A stretch of 60,177 bases of DNA from Acidimicrobiaceae bacterium (GCA_003132305.1 PKXJ01000019.1:1-60177), one strand, 5' to 3'; counted from the first letter of the stretch, positions 8,074 to 16,127 are shown. Numbers and translations are program-made. Notes: generated by a model from the sequence alone, not told the origin.

Positions 8074-8676
8074 TTATCGGGCCGAGCGCCACATCGTCGT
8101 CACCGTGGGACCGCCATTGGGTGCTCGAAACTGACCGAAGGCTTCGAATCCGGCGCTTTGGTACCTGTCGTCGTTGTTCGGATTCGAAGATTCAAGGTAC
8201 GCCGCACGGTGCTGAGCGTCGATCAGATCTAAATCGTGAGAGAGAAGTTGCATTCCAACGCCCTTGCCTCGAGAATTGGGATAGGTACCGAGGAGGCTCA
8301 GGTAGAAGTGATCTTCATCACGGGGATGAGAATCTTCCATTTGGGCGAGAAGATCGAAGAACCTACTCGCTCTGTCACCGAGAGTCTCGTTGACACAGTC
8401 GCGGAGTCGACTCTCTTGATCCGCCGACATCTCCGATCCCCCGGGCGAAATCCAAACTGATACCGCCTCCCCGTTTCCAAAAATCCACGAACTCGAATAG
8501 CGAAGAGCTCCATCAACGAAGAGCGCCCAGATCAGCGAGTTGTGGTGATTTCGTTTATCGTCTCGACTCATTGCCCAACTCCAGAGCGGGTCGGCGACGA
8601 ACGACAATGTCACAACTTCCGTGATCAGTTCAGAATCCTCCGGTTTCCCGATTCGAGGCCGAGGTGGCTCTTGCAT
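8074..8676 (-). CDS. GNAT-family N-acetyltransferase
   Basis: The 200-aa protein starts at ATG 8676, preceded by AGGGGGA. Residues 1-30 (GKPEDSELITEVVTLSFV) form the usual first strand and helix. The acetyl-CoA site is HFYLSLLGTYPNSRGKGVGM, matching the GNAT motif A with R-G-K-G-x-G. It is followed by LDLIDAQHRAAYLESSNPNN, then YQSAGFEAFG of motif B. The layout resembles the puromycin-acetyltransferase-like GNAT branch. The substrate is unknown. It is the only gene between repeats C and D and its 3' end lies 18 bp from repeat C. Confidence 0.88.
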   Translation of the reverse strand: MQEPPRPRIGKPEDSELITEVVTLSFVADPLWSWAMSRDDKRNHHNSLIWALFVDGALRYSSSWIFGNGEAVSVWISPGGSEMSADQESRLRDCVNETLGDRASRFFDLLAQMEDSHPRDEDHFYLSLLGTYPNSRGKGVGMQLLSHDLDLIDAQHRAAYLESSNPNNDDRYQSAGFEAFGQFRAPNGGPTVTTMWRSAR

Positions 8677-8737
8677 GGCGTCCCCCTTTTTGGCGCACCT
8701 CAATATCACCACCATGTTGTCAGACGCCGCCTTCTTA

Positions 8738-8783
8738 GCGTCAGAGAACCGACGCAACGATTCTGCGACCAGCCACTGGCGGA
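8738..8783 (+). repeat. Cassette-type repeat D
   Basis: 46 bp. The stem is GTCAG-AGAA-CCGAC with one mismatch. It ends AGCCACTGGCGGA. It lies upstream of the GNAT start. Confidence 0.8.
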
Positions 8784-8924
8784 TTGAAGCCTGAGACTCG
8801 TGTCGAAGGAAGAATAGATAGACCTGCAACCTCGCATTGGCGCCTTGAAATGTCAGCCCTGAACGCACCCGCTAGTCGCGTTCTCAGGTGTTGATCTAAC
8901 AGCGTGCACTCGCACCCTGAGTCG

Positions 8925-9389
8925 CTACCGGGGCCGAAATCGAACCCAATTCGCTCTCATCGTCGCTCTCGTCTTTTCGTCGACCTTGAGTTCCGCATCG
9001 ACGACTATGGCTCTCTCCGAAATCTCCACCGCACTAGCCACGAGCAGCAAAGGCGGTCCGAGAGGAGTTGGACGAAGAAACCGAACATCAAAACCGGCAG
9101 TAATGAAAGGAATTGGAGCTCCATCAGCGGCCTGCCAACCGTGTTGGTCCGCCTCCCACATCGCGACTGCTGCGGTATGGCAATCCAGCACTGTTGAGAT
9201 GATGCCGCCATTAACAAACCCAAATCCGTTGTCGTGCTCAGGCCATGGTACGAACTCAGCGACCGTTACCTCACCTTCGCGATAACTTCGAAGATGGAAT
9301 CCTTTAGGGTTCGCATGGCCGCAACCAAAGCATTTTATATGTGGATAGAGCATTTCTTGGATGCTCAACACCTTCGCCACCTGGTTCAT
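8925..9389 (-). CDS. PaaI-like hotdog-fold thioesterase
   Basis: The product is 154 aa from ATG 9389; an upstream TTG at 9422 would add 11 residues. The N terminus KCFGCGHANPKGFHLRSY is typical of this hotdog branch. The active-site region is GFGFVNGGIISTVLDCHTAA, where N-G-G-I-x-S-T-x-x-D matches the PaaI pattern with the catalytic Asp on the central helix. The end (FLRPTPLG ... VDAELKVDEKTRATMRANWV) completes the fold. It probably hydrolyses acyl-CoA thioesters; the acyl group is unknown. It is co-oriented with the downstream GNAT gene and the upstream NUDIX gene, between repeats D and E. Confidence 0.85.
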   Translation of the reverse strand: MNQVAKVLSIQEMLYPHIKCFGCGHANPKGFHLRSYREGEVTVAEFVPWPEHDNGFGFVNGGIISTVLDCHTAAVAMWEADQHGWQAADGAPIPFITAGFDVRFLRPTPLGPPLLLVASAVEISERAIVVDAELKVDEKTRATMRANWVRFRPR

Positions 9390-9573
9390 CGTGCCAATTT
9401 CCGTCCTGTCGCTTGCGACCAAGAACTTGTTGTTGCAAGAATCCTAGATGACTCACGTTGCACAGTGGTTCCTGAGTTCGATCCGCTTCAAAAAGGTTGC
9501 GGGATCGATGGCGGGACGCCACAGAAATGCCACCTTACATTGGCGACTTTCTCTCTAAGCCCACGCTCAGCAC

Positions 9574-10050
9574 TTAGACGCCGGCGTCGACTACCTCTTG
9601 AGGTGAACCATGCTCCAACAATGACTCCAGCAGTGACGCCAATCGACGGGGTGCAAATCGTTCACCTCGGGATTCTCGAAGTTCTTGCAAGGTCCACCAG
9701 CGAGATCCGGTCAGACCCTCCTTTAAAAGCTGTTGCTCCGAGAACGACGGCTCGATGACACTCTTTGGTGCACGTACCAAGAAGAACTTCTCGCGTTGGC
9801 CTCCAAATGTCTCTGACAGGGGGAACTCGTGAGTCCGCTCCCAGATCACGGGACCGAGATCAATATCTACTAGGCCGACCTCTTCATGGAGCTCACGCTT
9901 GATGGCCAATTCCGGCGTCTCACCCAGCTCGACTCCTCCACCAGGCGTCGCCCATAGCGCTCCATCGATGAACTGGAATCGCACTAGAAGAATCCGATCT
10001 TCGCCGTCCAATACAACAGCTCGAACACCTTCTCGCAGCGGCAGCGTCAC
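9574..10050 (-). CDS. NUDIX hydrolase
   Basis: The NUDIX box is intact: G-V-E-L-G-E-T-P-E followed by seven residues, then REL-HEEVGL, fitting G-x5-E-x7-REUxEExGU. These enzymes cleave nucleoside diphosphates linked to another moiety; the substrate is not predictable. The start is uncertain. I choose GTG 10050, giving MTLPLREGVRAVVL, because earlier in-frame starts (GTG 10110, ATG 10194) lack ribosome-binding sites and the ATG at 10194 lies inside repeat E. If a longer start is used, the repeat contributes codons. Confidence 0.85.
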   Translation of the reverse strand: MTLPLREGVRAVVLDGEDRILLVRFQFIDGALWATPGGGVELGETPELAIKRELHEEVGLVDIDLGPVIWERTHEFPLSETFGGQREKFFLVRAPKSVIEPSFSEQQLLKEGLTGSRWWTLQELRESRGERFAPRRLASLLESLLEHGSPQEVVDAGV

Positions 10051-10154
10051 GAACGTCAGGCTATAGCGCCAGAAGATGGAGTTACCACCGGCTGGCTCAG
10101 TCGCGCCCACGGTGGTTGCGGAAATTATTGATGAATCACGATTCGCACACTGGA

Positions 10155-10200
10155 GACATCGGAGGCCGGACGTGACAGGTTTGATGCCAGGCATCGGCGC
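10155..10200 (+). repeat. Cassette-type repeat E, diverged copy
   Basis: 46 bp, the most diverged internal copy. It starts GACATCGG, the hairpin is ATCGG-AGGC-CGGAC with a weakened stem, and it ends GCATCGGCGC. Length and the GACGTGACAG block are kept. Confidence 0.65.
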
Positions 10201-10266
10201 TTAGCGAGGCTCAATTCGCGACTTCAGCGATAACCTCTTGCCCCCGATTCACGTATTGACACAGGC

Positions 10267-10920
10267 CTAAGGGATTAGAAGACGGCACATGGTATCGGCC
10301 AGCCAGCGCTCATAGTGCTTTGGTGACCAACCACGCTCCTTCGTAAAGAGCGAGTACAACTCCGGACTGTTAATAACCCAGACAACATCAGCAGCCGATT
10401 CGATGGAAAGGTCTGAGCGAAGACCTCCAACATGACGCAAGTCACGAATGAACTTACGCATATTCACTGCTCGTCGGTCATTGATCTCTCGCCAAACGTC
10501 CCGTGCTTCCGACTCAGTGGACGAGGCATCGCGTAATGCCAAAAAGAGCGGTGCCAGCCGCGCGTGCGTTTTCCTCATGGCGTGCGAGTAGATCGTCAGC
10601 TTCTCGACTGGATCTGTGGACCGACGCATCGCCATGATGTGACCGCGTTCCTCGGCAATCACCGCGTGATCGACGCCGGAAATCGCTTGTTCGATCAACT
10701 CACGCAAGAGAATAGGCTTTCGTCCGACCAACTCGTAGACGGTGTCGACGTTCACTCTCGCCCGCCTTGCAATCCCCGCCATCGTCGTCGTTCGGTATCC
10801 GTCTTCGAGGATCAGTTCGCGAGCAGCTTCTACGATTCGCTGCCTCGTCTCGGCGGACCGTTCCCGTCGAAGTTCGACGTCATATGAGTAACTCTTGACT
10901 TTTGCGTGTCTAGCGTTCAT
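10267..10920 (-). CDS. TetR/AcrR-family transcriptional regulator
   Basis: The 217-aa protein carries the N-terminal HTH at residues 21-70: RIVEAARELILEDGYRTTTM, then IARRARVNVDTVYELVGRKP. This is the canonical helix 1 to helix 4 pattern. The C-terminal ligand domain is all-helical and ends at a TAA near 10267. It is divergent from the ABM-like gene at 10966, with a 25-bp palindrome between the two starts, so it probably represses both. It lies between repeats E and F. The ligand is unknown. Confidence 0.9.
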   Translation of the reverse strand: MNARHAKVKSYSYDVELRRERSAETRQRIVEAARELILEDGYRTTTMAGIARRARVNVDTVYELVGRKPILLRELIEQAISGVDHAVIAEERGHIMAMRRSTDPVEKLTIYSHAMRKTHARLAPLFLALRDASSTESEARDVWREINDRRAVNMRKFIRDLRHVGGLRSDLSIESAADVVWVINSPELYSLFTKERGWSPKHYERWLADTMCRLLIP

Positions 10921-10922
10921 AA

Positions 10923-10947
10923 TTAATCCGATTCTACTTCGGATTAA
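10923..10947. promoter_or_regulatory. TetR operator candidate
   Basis: TTAATCCGA-N7-TCGGATTAA is a perfect 9-bp inverted repeat between the divergent TetR gene (start 10920) and the ABM-like gene (start 10966). Size and location fit a TetR dimer site. Confidence 0.75.
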
Positions 10948-10965
10948 CTATGAGGAGTTGTAACC

Positions 10966-11259
10966 ATGACTTATGCGTTCACTCAAGATGTCCCTATAAA
11001 CGCCGAGTTCTACCAGCGGATTGTTGCCGGTTTAGGTGAAGATGCACCGAAAGGTCTCATCGTGCATGTCGCCACCGAGCGACCGGAGGGCGGACTGCGC
11101 TACATCGACCTATGGGAGACGGAGGAGGATTGGGAAAGATTTGCGGAGGATCGACTCCACCCCGTGGTCCACAGCCTCCTTAGCGAGATCTTCGGTGACC
11201 AACTTCCCGACGAACCCGAACGGGTTGCACTGTCCGTGGTACATGTGTGGCGTCCATAG
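10966..11259 (+). CDS. Small ABM-like dimeric alpha/beta-barrel protein, TetR-controlled
   Basis: The 97-aa protein starts at ATG 10966 with GAGGAG upstream. It shows the ferredoxin-like order: beta (MTYAFTQDVPI), helix (AEFYQRIVAGLG), beta (GLIVHVATERPEG), beta (RYIDLWETEEDW), helix (ERFAEDRLHPVVHSLL), beta (RVALSVVHVW). It is related in outline to the protein at 6988. Pairing with its own TetR gene suggests a role in handling or detoxifying a small molecule sensed by the regulator. No catalytic residue can be named. Confidence 0.75.
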   Translation: MTYAFTQDVPINAEFYQRIVAGLGEDAPKGLIVHVATERPEGGLRYIDLWETEEDWERFAEDRLHPVVHSLLSEIFGDQLPDEPERVALSVVHVWRP

Positions 11260-11349
11260 AAGTTGTTGTCTTCCTACCTCGACAGATGTAGCGCGTGGCA
11301 TCCGGAGTGGTCGTTTGGCGGGGGACGAGTCGGTACTTGAAGACTGCTG

Positions 11350-11395
11350 GTGTCGGAGGCCCGACGTGACAGATCTGCCGTCAGCCACTGGCGGC
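11350..11395 (+). repeat. Cassette-type repeat F
   Basis: 46 bp. The hairpin is GTCGG-AGGC-CCGAC, the middle is CAGATCTG and the end is AGCCACTGGCGGC. Repeat G starts 66 bp later. Confidence 0.9.
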
Positions 11396-11415
11396 TAGCT
11401 AGTTGACTGGAGTTG

Positions 11416-11461
11416 GTGTCGGGGACCCGACGTGCCAGGTCTGCATCCATTCATTGGCGAC
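11416..11461 (+). repeat. Cassette-type repeat G
   Basis: 46 bp. The hairpin is GTCGG-GGAC-CCGAC, the middle is CAGGTCTG and the end is CATTGGCGAC. Only 20 bp separate it from repeat F. Confidence 0.9.
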
Positions 11462-11623
11462 TGGTCGGCGAAGCCTGCTTGGTGTCGTTAAGGCGAGTTC
11501 AAGAATCACCAACTGGAGAATCCGTCCTTGGGTGCAGCGACTCGTACCCGGCGATACGGGGTGCTCGAGTGCCGAGGCCCGCACGTCGGATGTCGGCCAG
11601 CGTCAGCATGTGGCCAGTTCGGT

Positions 11624-14413
11624 TCAGCTCGGTTTGTGCTCTCCGCGCTCGAGCATCAGGTCGACTATGCCGTCAGAGGAAAGGGCTCGCCCCGAGGCGG
11701 AGAGTCGGGCGTACTCCACGTCACCAATGGCGGCCGTGATCTGAGCTCTGGACTCTTCTTGCATCTGGCGCTCAGAGGATTGCCACGTATCACCACATTG
11801 GTCGTACCAGGGCTGCTCGCACGACTCCACCACGCCCAGGAGTTCCGCAGCCCGCTCGTACTGCCCGCGTCGTGCAGCACATATACCGAGTGCCAGCGCC
11901 GGCCAGAGCATGGTGGCCGGCGACCGTCCAATCCGTCTGCTCTGACGAGTTGCCGAACGCGCAAGGGAATCCGCCAGATCGGTGTTGCCGAGGTAGCACT
12001 CAGTGAGCGACAAATTGATGACGGGGACCTCGTTGGCTTGGTTGGTGCCAAGCTCGTCGGAGATCTTCAACTGTTCGTGCAGTATTCTCCGCGTCTCTAT
12101 CGCATCCTCGTAGGTCGCGGAGTCTTGTTCAATGATGAGCCACGTAAGCAATTGGCTCACTGCCAACAGGTCTCCCGCACGACGAAGGTGCTCGAGCGCT
12201 TCCTCGTAGAGCGCCAAACGGTCGGGGTCTCCGCGGTGCCTCTGCAAGGCCAACCAAGACAGGGCATCCCCGACCAGGCGAGAATCGCCCGTCTCGCGTG
12301 CGTCCGCGAGAGCGGTCTCGGCGCTTGCTTGGCCGTCTTCATCGCCCACCGCCCACTGCGTCACCGCGACGGCGCCCCACGCCAGCACCTCAAGGCGCCG
12401 GTCCCCTAGGCGCTGGGCGGTCTGCACCGCCTCCATGCACGTCGTCGCGTCGACGAACGGCGCGCGGCCAGCCATGCGTTCGGCAACCGTACTCTCTGCC
12501 AAGGCGATAAGGGCACGCGCGCGGAGGACGTCGTGTTCCGGTCCGATCTGGTCGAACGTTCCGCGCAGGAGGACCAAGGGCTCGCGGATGAAGCGACTCC
12601 TGAGAAACCGATCGACCGCGACGACGAGCTCGGCTGCGTCTTCGATTCGTTGGGTGTCGACGAGGTGTCCGAGCGCACCCAGCACGTTGCCCCACTCAAG
12701 GTCGAGCTGCTTGAAGATGACCCCCTGCCGCGGGCCGAACAGTTGGTCTTCCATCCGGGTGCACGCGTCCTTGAAGTAGTCGGCGTGCAGGCGCCGCAGC
12801 TCGAGCGACGCGTCCTCCCCGTCGACCAAGAGCAGTTGCTCGGCTGCGAACTGGCGAATGGTCTCGAGGATGCCGTAGCGCAGGGAGGTGTCGGTGCGCT
12901 CAGCGAAGACCATGCTCTTGTTCACCAGGGAGCCAAGAATGTCGCCGACGTCGAATGCGTCGACCGCGTCCGTCGCGCAAACGGCCTCGGCCGCCTCGAG
13001 CGTGAACCCGTCGACGAAGACCGCCAGACGTCGCAGCACCTCGCGCTCCGACTCGACGAGCAGATCGTAGGACCAGGCGACGGTGGCGGCGAGGGTCTGC
13101 TGGCGCGGGAGCGCATTGCGGCTTCCACCAGTGAGCAGCCGGAACCGCGAGTCCAACCGGTCGTGGAGGTGCTGGACCGACATCGACGACAGGCGGGCGG
13201 CGGCGAGCTCGATGGCGAGCGGGATCCCGTCGAGGCGCCGGCAGATCGCTCCGACGAGCGCGGCGTTCTCGTCGGACACACTGAACCCCTTGTCGAGCGA
13301 GCGCGCCCTCGCAACGAACAGGTCGACCGATTCGGCGCCCAGCAGGTCGTCGGCGCCCTCGACGACGCGCGGCGGCAGCGTGAGCGACCGGACGCGGTAG
13401 ACGTCCTCGCCGTCGACGCCCAGGGGCTCTCTCGACGTTGCGAGGATCGAGACCTTGGGACAGGACCTGCCGATCAAGTCCGCGAGCTTTGCGACCTCGT
13501 CGATCAGGTGCTCGCAGTTGTCGAACACCACGAGACACCGCTGGTCCTTGAGAGCATGGAGCAGAGCCTCTCGGTCCTCACGTTCTGCGTCGCTTCGGAT
13601 CTCGAGGGCGTTAATGACGGCCCGAGCCACGTGCTCGGGATCGCTGATGGGCGCCAGCTCCACGAGCCACACACCCTCCCCGCTGCCGTCGAGCAGCTCG
13701 GCGGCAGCCTGCAGGGCGAGGCGGGTCTTGCCCGACCCTCCCGCGCCGGTGAGGGTGACGAGGCGTGCCGTCCCGAGGAGTCCGACGACCTCTCGAACCT
13801 CCGCGGTGCGACCGATGAACGGGCTAAGGGAGGCCGGAAGGTTGTTGGGAAGTTCGGGATTGTCGAGCGAGCGCAGCGGCGGGAACTGGTCGCGCAGTCC
13901 TGGTGCCTCGAGCTGAAAGAGGGTCTCGGGGCGTCCTAGATCCTTCAACCGATGCGTGCCGAGGTCGCGCAGTGCGGCGTCTCGAGGGAGCGAGTCCTCG
14001 ACCAGCCCGGCCGCGGCCGAGCTCAGGAGCACCTGGCCCCCGTGGGCGACCGCCCGAATCCGGGCGGCGCGGTGGACCTCGTAGCCGACGAGGCCGGTGG
14101 ATTCCTCCGCTGCCTCCCCGACGTGCACGCCCATGCGGACCCGCAACTGCTCGCCGGCCGGCCATTCGTGGTCGGCCAGGTGACGCTGCATCTCGAGCAC
14201 GGCGGCGACGCACGCGCTCGGCGAGGTGAACGTCGCGAAGAACGAGTCGCCCTGCGTCCCTTCCTCGGTGCCGCCGTGGGCAGCGAGGGCGCCACGAACG
14301 ATCGCGTGGTGCTCGCCAAGTGCCCGGGCGTAGGATTCCGCGCCGAGGCGTGCGAGTAGCGCCGTGGAGCCTTCGATGTCCGTGAAGAGGAAGGTGAGCG
14401 TTTCGATTGTCAG
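11624..14413 (-). CDS. Class III cyclase-domain / NB-ARC ATPase / TPR regulator
   Basis: The product is about 929 aa. Residues 1-130 are a class III nucleotidyl cyclase domain: LTFLFTDIEGST carries the first metal Asp (12) and GTQGDSFFATF the second (56). Residues 200-500 are a signal-transducing ATPase with P-loop TGAGGSGKTR (222-231) and Walker B-like CLVVFDNCEH. The C-terminal 400 residues are helical and TPR-like. The cyclase frame is open to about 14457 but has no ATG, GTG or TTG before codon 72 (GTG 14200). I propose CTG 14413, which gives MTIETLTFLFTD; a frameshift or loss of the true start is the alternative. It is the only gene between repeats G and H, against the repeat orientation, and is more GC-rich than its neighbours. 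Confidence 0.8.
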   Translation of the reverse strand: MTIETLTFLFTDIEGSTALLARLGAESYARALGEHHAIVRGALAAHGGTEEGTQGDSFFATFTSPSACVAAVLEMQRHLADHEWPAGEQLRVRMGVHVGEAAEESTGLVGYEVHRAARIRAVAHGGQVLLSSAAAGLVEDSLPRDAALRDLGTHRLKDLGRPETLFQLEAPGLRDQFPPLRSLDNPELPNNLPASLSPFIGRTAEVREVVGLLGTARLVTLTGAGGSGKTRLALQAAAELLDGSGEGVWLVELAPISDPEHVARAVINALEIRSDAEREDREALLHALKDQRCLVVFDNCEHLIDEVAKLADLIGRSCPKVSILATSREPLGVDGEDVYRVRSLTLPPRVVEGADDLLGAESVDLFVARARSLDKGFSVSDENAALVGAICRRLDGIPLAIELAAARLSSMSVQHLHDRLDSRFRLLTGGSRNALPRQQTLAATVAWSYDLLVESEREVLRRLAVFVDGFTLEAAEAVCATDAVDAFDVGDILGSLVNKSMVFAERTDTSLRYGILETIRQFAAEQLLLVDGEDASLELRRLHADYFKDACTRMEDQLFGPRQGVIFKQLDLEWGNVLGALGHLVDTQRIEDAAELVVAVDRFLRSRFIREPLVLLRGTFDQIGPEHDVLRARALIALAESTVAERMAGRAPFVDATTCMEAVQTAQRLGDRRLEVLAWGAVAVTQWAVGDEDGQASAETALADARETGDSRLVGDALSWLALQRHRGDPDRLALYEEALEHLRRAGDLLAVSQLLTWLIIEQDSATYEDAIETRRILHEQLKISDELGTNQANEVPVINLSLTECYLGNTDLADSLARSATRQSRRIGRSPATMLWPALALGICAARRGQYERAAELLGVVESCEQPWYDQCGDTWQSSERQMQEESRAQITAAIGDVEYARLSASGRALSSDGIVDLMLERGEHKPS

Positions 14414-14562
14414 AACAATAGGAGAACGGAACTCGGTCCGTCGGGACAGGCGTGGACCGAATCATTGGGACCGTCTCAATCGTTTATCCTCTCCTCGGCG
14501 ATGAAAGGTCGTCGGAAGAGCATTTCGGAGGTGCCGTTTAGGGATGATCTGAGAACTGCGCG

Positions 14563-14608
14563 GTGTCAAAGGCCCGACGCAATAGGAGTGACACCATCCA
14601 CTGGCGCC
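14563..14608 (+). repeat. Cassette-type repeat H
   Basis: 46 bp, diverged in the first stem arm (GTCAA-AGGC-CCGAC) and middle (AATAGGAGTGAC). It ends CCACTGGCGCC. Confidence 0.75.
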
Positions 14609-14768
14609 TCACGCCACCGGCACTTGATTGAGGATCGAGGCCGAGGCCGAGACCGGGTCCCCTTATCGGTCGCCTGCGCGCAGCGGGGAATGGCCCAGGA
14701 TCGTCATCTTGCGGCGAACGAAGCTCTCGACGGGCAACCATCGCTGGTTTAAGGCTGAGAATGTTCTG

Positions 14769-14810
14769 AAAGACGGTCCCTGAAGACAGAAAGACGGTCC
14801 TTGAAGACAG
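14769..14810 (+). repeat. Tandem 21-bp direct repeat, two copies
   Basis: AAAGACGGTCC-Y-TGAAGACAG occurs twice head to tail with a single C/T difference, 37 bp before the ATG at 14847. It could be a local duplication or a pair of regulator half-sites in the promoter region. Confidence 0.6.
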
Positions 14811-14846
14811 TAGGGTTCCATTTACCTTTCCTGGGAGGTCTTCCAT

Positions 14847-15158
14847 ATGTGGGCACAACTAATCACCATGCGATTCAAGCCCGGTAAGGAAGCTGGCTTG
14901 ACGCAGATGATCGACCAGTTGCGGGCGGCTGAACAACCCGATTCGGGCCTAGTGCGCCATATAGCGATGCAGGATCAGAATGACCCGAGTCGGTTCCTCA
15001 TGTTGGCCCTCTTCGAGAGTGAGGAGAAGGCACGCGCACGAGAGAATGACCCGCGACGCGAAGAGGGGCTGAAGGCAATGAGGGCAACGATGATGGAGAG
15101 CATTGACGGCGCTCCGGAATTCACCAACCTGAACGTGCTGAGCGAGATGCCCCAGTAG
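14847..15158 (+). CDS. ABM-domain protein (putative quinol monooxygenase-like)
   Basis: The 103-aa protein starts at ATG 14847 with GGGAGG upstream. The first strand MWAQLITMRFKPGKE, the helix LTQMIDQLRAAEQ, then GLVRHIAMQDQNDPSRFLML and the following FESEEKARARE are characteristic of antibiotic-biosynthesis-monooxygenase-domain proteins. These are about 100 aa and form dimers. Some oxidise quinols without cofactors, others bind haem, so the activity is open. It is the only gene between repeats H and I. Confidence 0.8.
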   Translation: MWAQLITMRFKPGKEAGLTQMIDQLRAAEQPDSGLVRHIAMQDQNDPSRFLMLALFESEEKARARENDPRREEGLKAMRATMMESIDGAPEFTNLNVLSEMPQ

Positions 15159-15244
15159 TTCCCAATCGTCTTCTGTTCTGACGCGGAGAGAGTGACGCCA
15201 GGTTGATCTGATCGAGGAAGGTCTCGAGGCACTGCAGGCTGCTG

Positions 15245-15290
15245 GTGTCGGTGGCCCGACGCAACAGGTCTGCCACCTTCCACTGGCGGC
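15245..15290 (+). repeat. Cassette-type repeat I
   Basis: 46 bp, close to consensus. The hairpin is GTCGG-TGGC-CCGAC, the middle is CAGGTCTG and the end is CCACTGGCGGC. Confidence 0.9.
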
Positions 15291-15364
15291 TTGACCGTCA
15301 CGTGGTCTGAGTTCGAGTGACTTCTACACGTCGAATCGCTGAACCGTTGACTGAGAATAGAGCA

Positions 15365-15410
15365 GCGTCGGTGGCCCGACGCAACACATCTGCAACCTTT
15401 CACTGGCGTC
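15365..15410 (+). repeat. Cassette-type repeat J
   Basis: 46 bp. It starts GCGTCGG, the hairpin is GTCGG-TGGC-CCGAC, the middle is CACATCTG and the end is CACTGGCGTC. Confidence 0.9.
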
Positions 15411-15547
15411 TAGGCAAAGTGCCCAGCGAAATGATCTGGAAACGGCACACGATTGTGCGACTACCTTGATGGAGTGTCAAGAGTTGAAGTGCCGATGTTC
15501 CCTCAATCAATGCGGCAACGAGATTGGGACACGAGTCCTCACGAACC

Positions 15548-16081
15548 ATGACCTATTACTCCCAGCAGATTCAATATTCTTTGATCGTCGCACTCGTTAC
15601 GCTCTTCACCGCTGTGCTCTTCGCTCTGGTATCTACGTTTCTCGGTCAGCGCACGATTGCTCGCAACGGGTTTTGGATAATTCTGTTCGTCGGATCCATC
15701 GCGGTCATTGTTACATTCACACTTCTTCGATTTGGTGTGCGTGGACATGAAGTTCGGCAAGTTGTGTTAATTCCGTTCGCCGGTGGAGAATATTCAAATG
15801 TCAGCAAGAGTCTTATGGCGATCAAGCTATTTGGAAACGTTGCGCTCTTTGTACCTTTCGGAATCTCGCTGCAACTTCTAGTTCGTCGACAGATTTGGGT
15901 TACGGTGGCGGCCGGACTGACGACTTCACTTTGCGTCGAACTGTTGCAGTACCTGCTTACTAGGGGTACATCAACCACAGGTGATCTGATTCTCAATTGC
16001 GCCGGAGCACTTGTTGGCGCGACCATTTCTTACCTCTTTGTTGACGTCCGACCCAATCAGATTTCAACAATGTCGCTGTAA
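15548..16081 (+). CDS. VanZ-like membrane protein
   Basis: The 177-aa product starts at ATG 15548; a TTG at 15524 is an alternative, and neither has a strong ribosome-binding site. Four to five membrane segments are seen. The family core is present: VVLIPFAGGEY, then KLFGNVALFVPFGISL, then SLCVELLQYLLTRGTSTTGD, then LILNCAGALVGATISY. VanZ-like proteins are linked to teicoplanin resistance in VanZ itself, but most homologues have unknown roles. It is the only gene between repeats J and K. AT-richer codon use than the core genes suggests acquisition. Confidence 0.85.
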   Translation: MTYYSQQIQYSLIVALVTLFTAVLFALVSTFLGQRTIARNGFWIILFVGSIAVIVTFTLLRFGVRGHEVRQVVLIPFAGGEYSNVSKSLMAIKLFGNVALFVPFGISLQLLVRRQIWVTVAAGLTTSLCVELLQYLLTRGTSTTGDLILNCAGALVGATISYLFVDVRPNQISTMSL

Positions 16082-16127
16082 TTTCGCCATCGGATACGGC
16101 GTCACGGCGCCGGGAAGTAATCCATCG

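Larger units (their letters stand above)
14414..14846. other. Intergenic region with repeat H and a tandem repeat
   Basis: No gene is supported in these 433 bp. They hold repeat H (14563-14608) and a 21-bp tandem duplication (14769-14810) just before the ABM-like gene. A minus-strand reading around 14640-14750 (VARRELRSPQDDD and following) may be decayed coding sequence, but I cannot name it. Confidence 0.45.
15159..15547. other. Intergenic region with repeats I and J
   Basis: No gene is supported. Repeats I (15245) and J (15365) start 120 bp apart with 74 bp of unrecognised sequence between them. Confidence 0.6.

Noticed and set aside
12533-13939. Long plus-strand open frame opposite the cyclase/ATPase gene
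   Set aside because: Arginine- and glutamate-rich antisense shadow of a GC-rich gene; no family motif.
13824-14465. Minus-strand ATG-started frame beginning MIRSTPVPTDRV over the cyclase start
   Set aside because: After the first 20 codons it is arginine-rich out-of-frame sequence. It was considered as a frameshifted N terminus of the cyclase but not supported.
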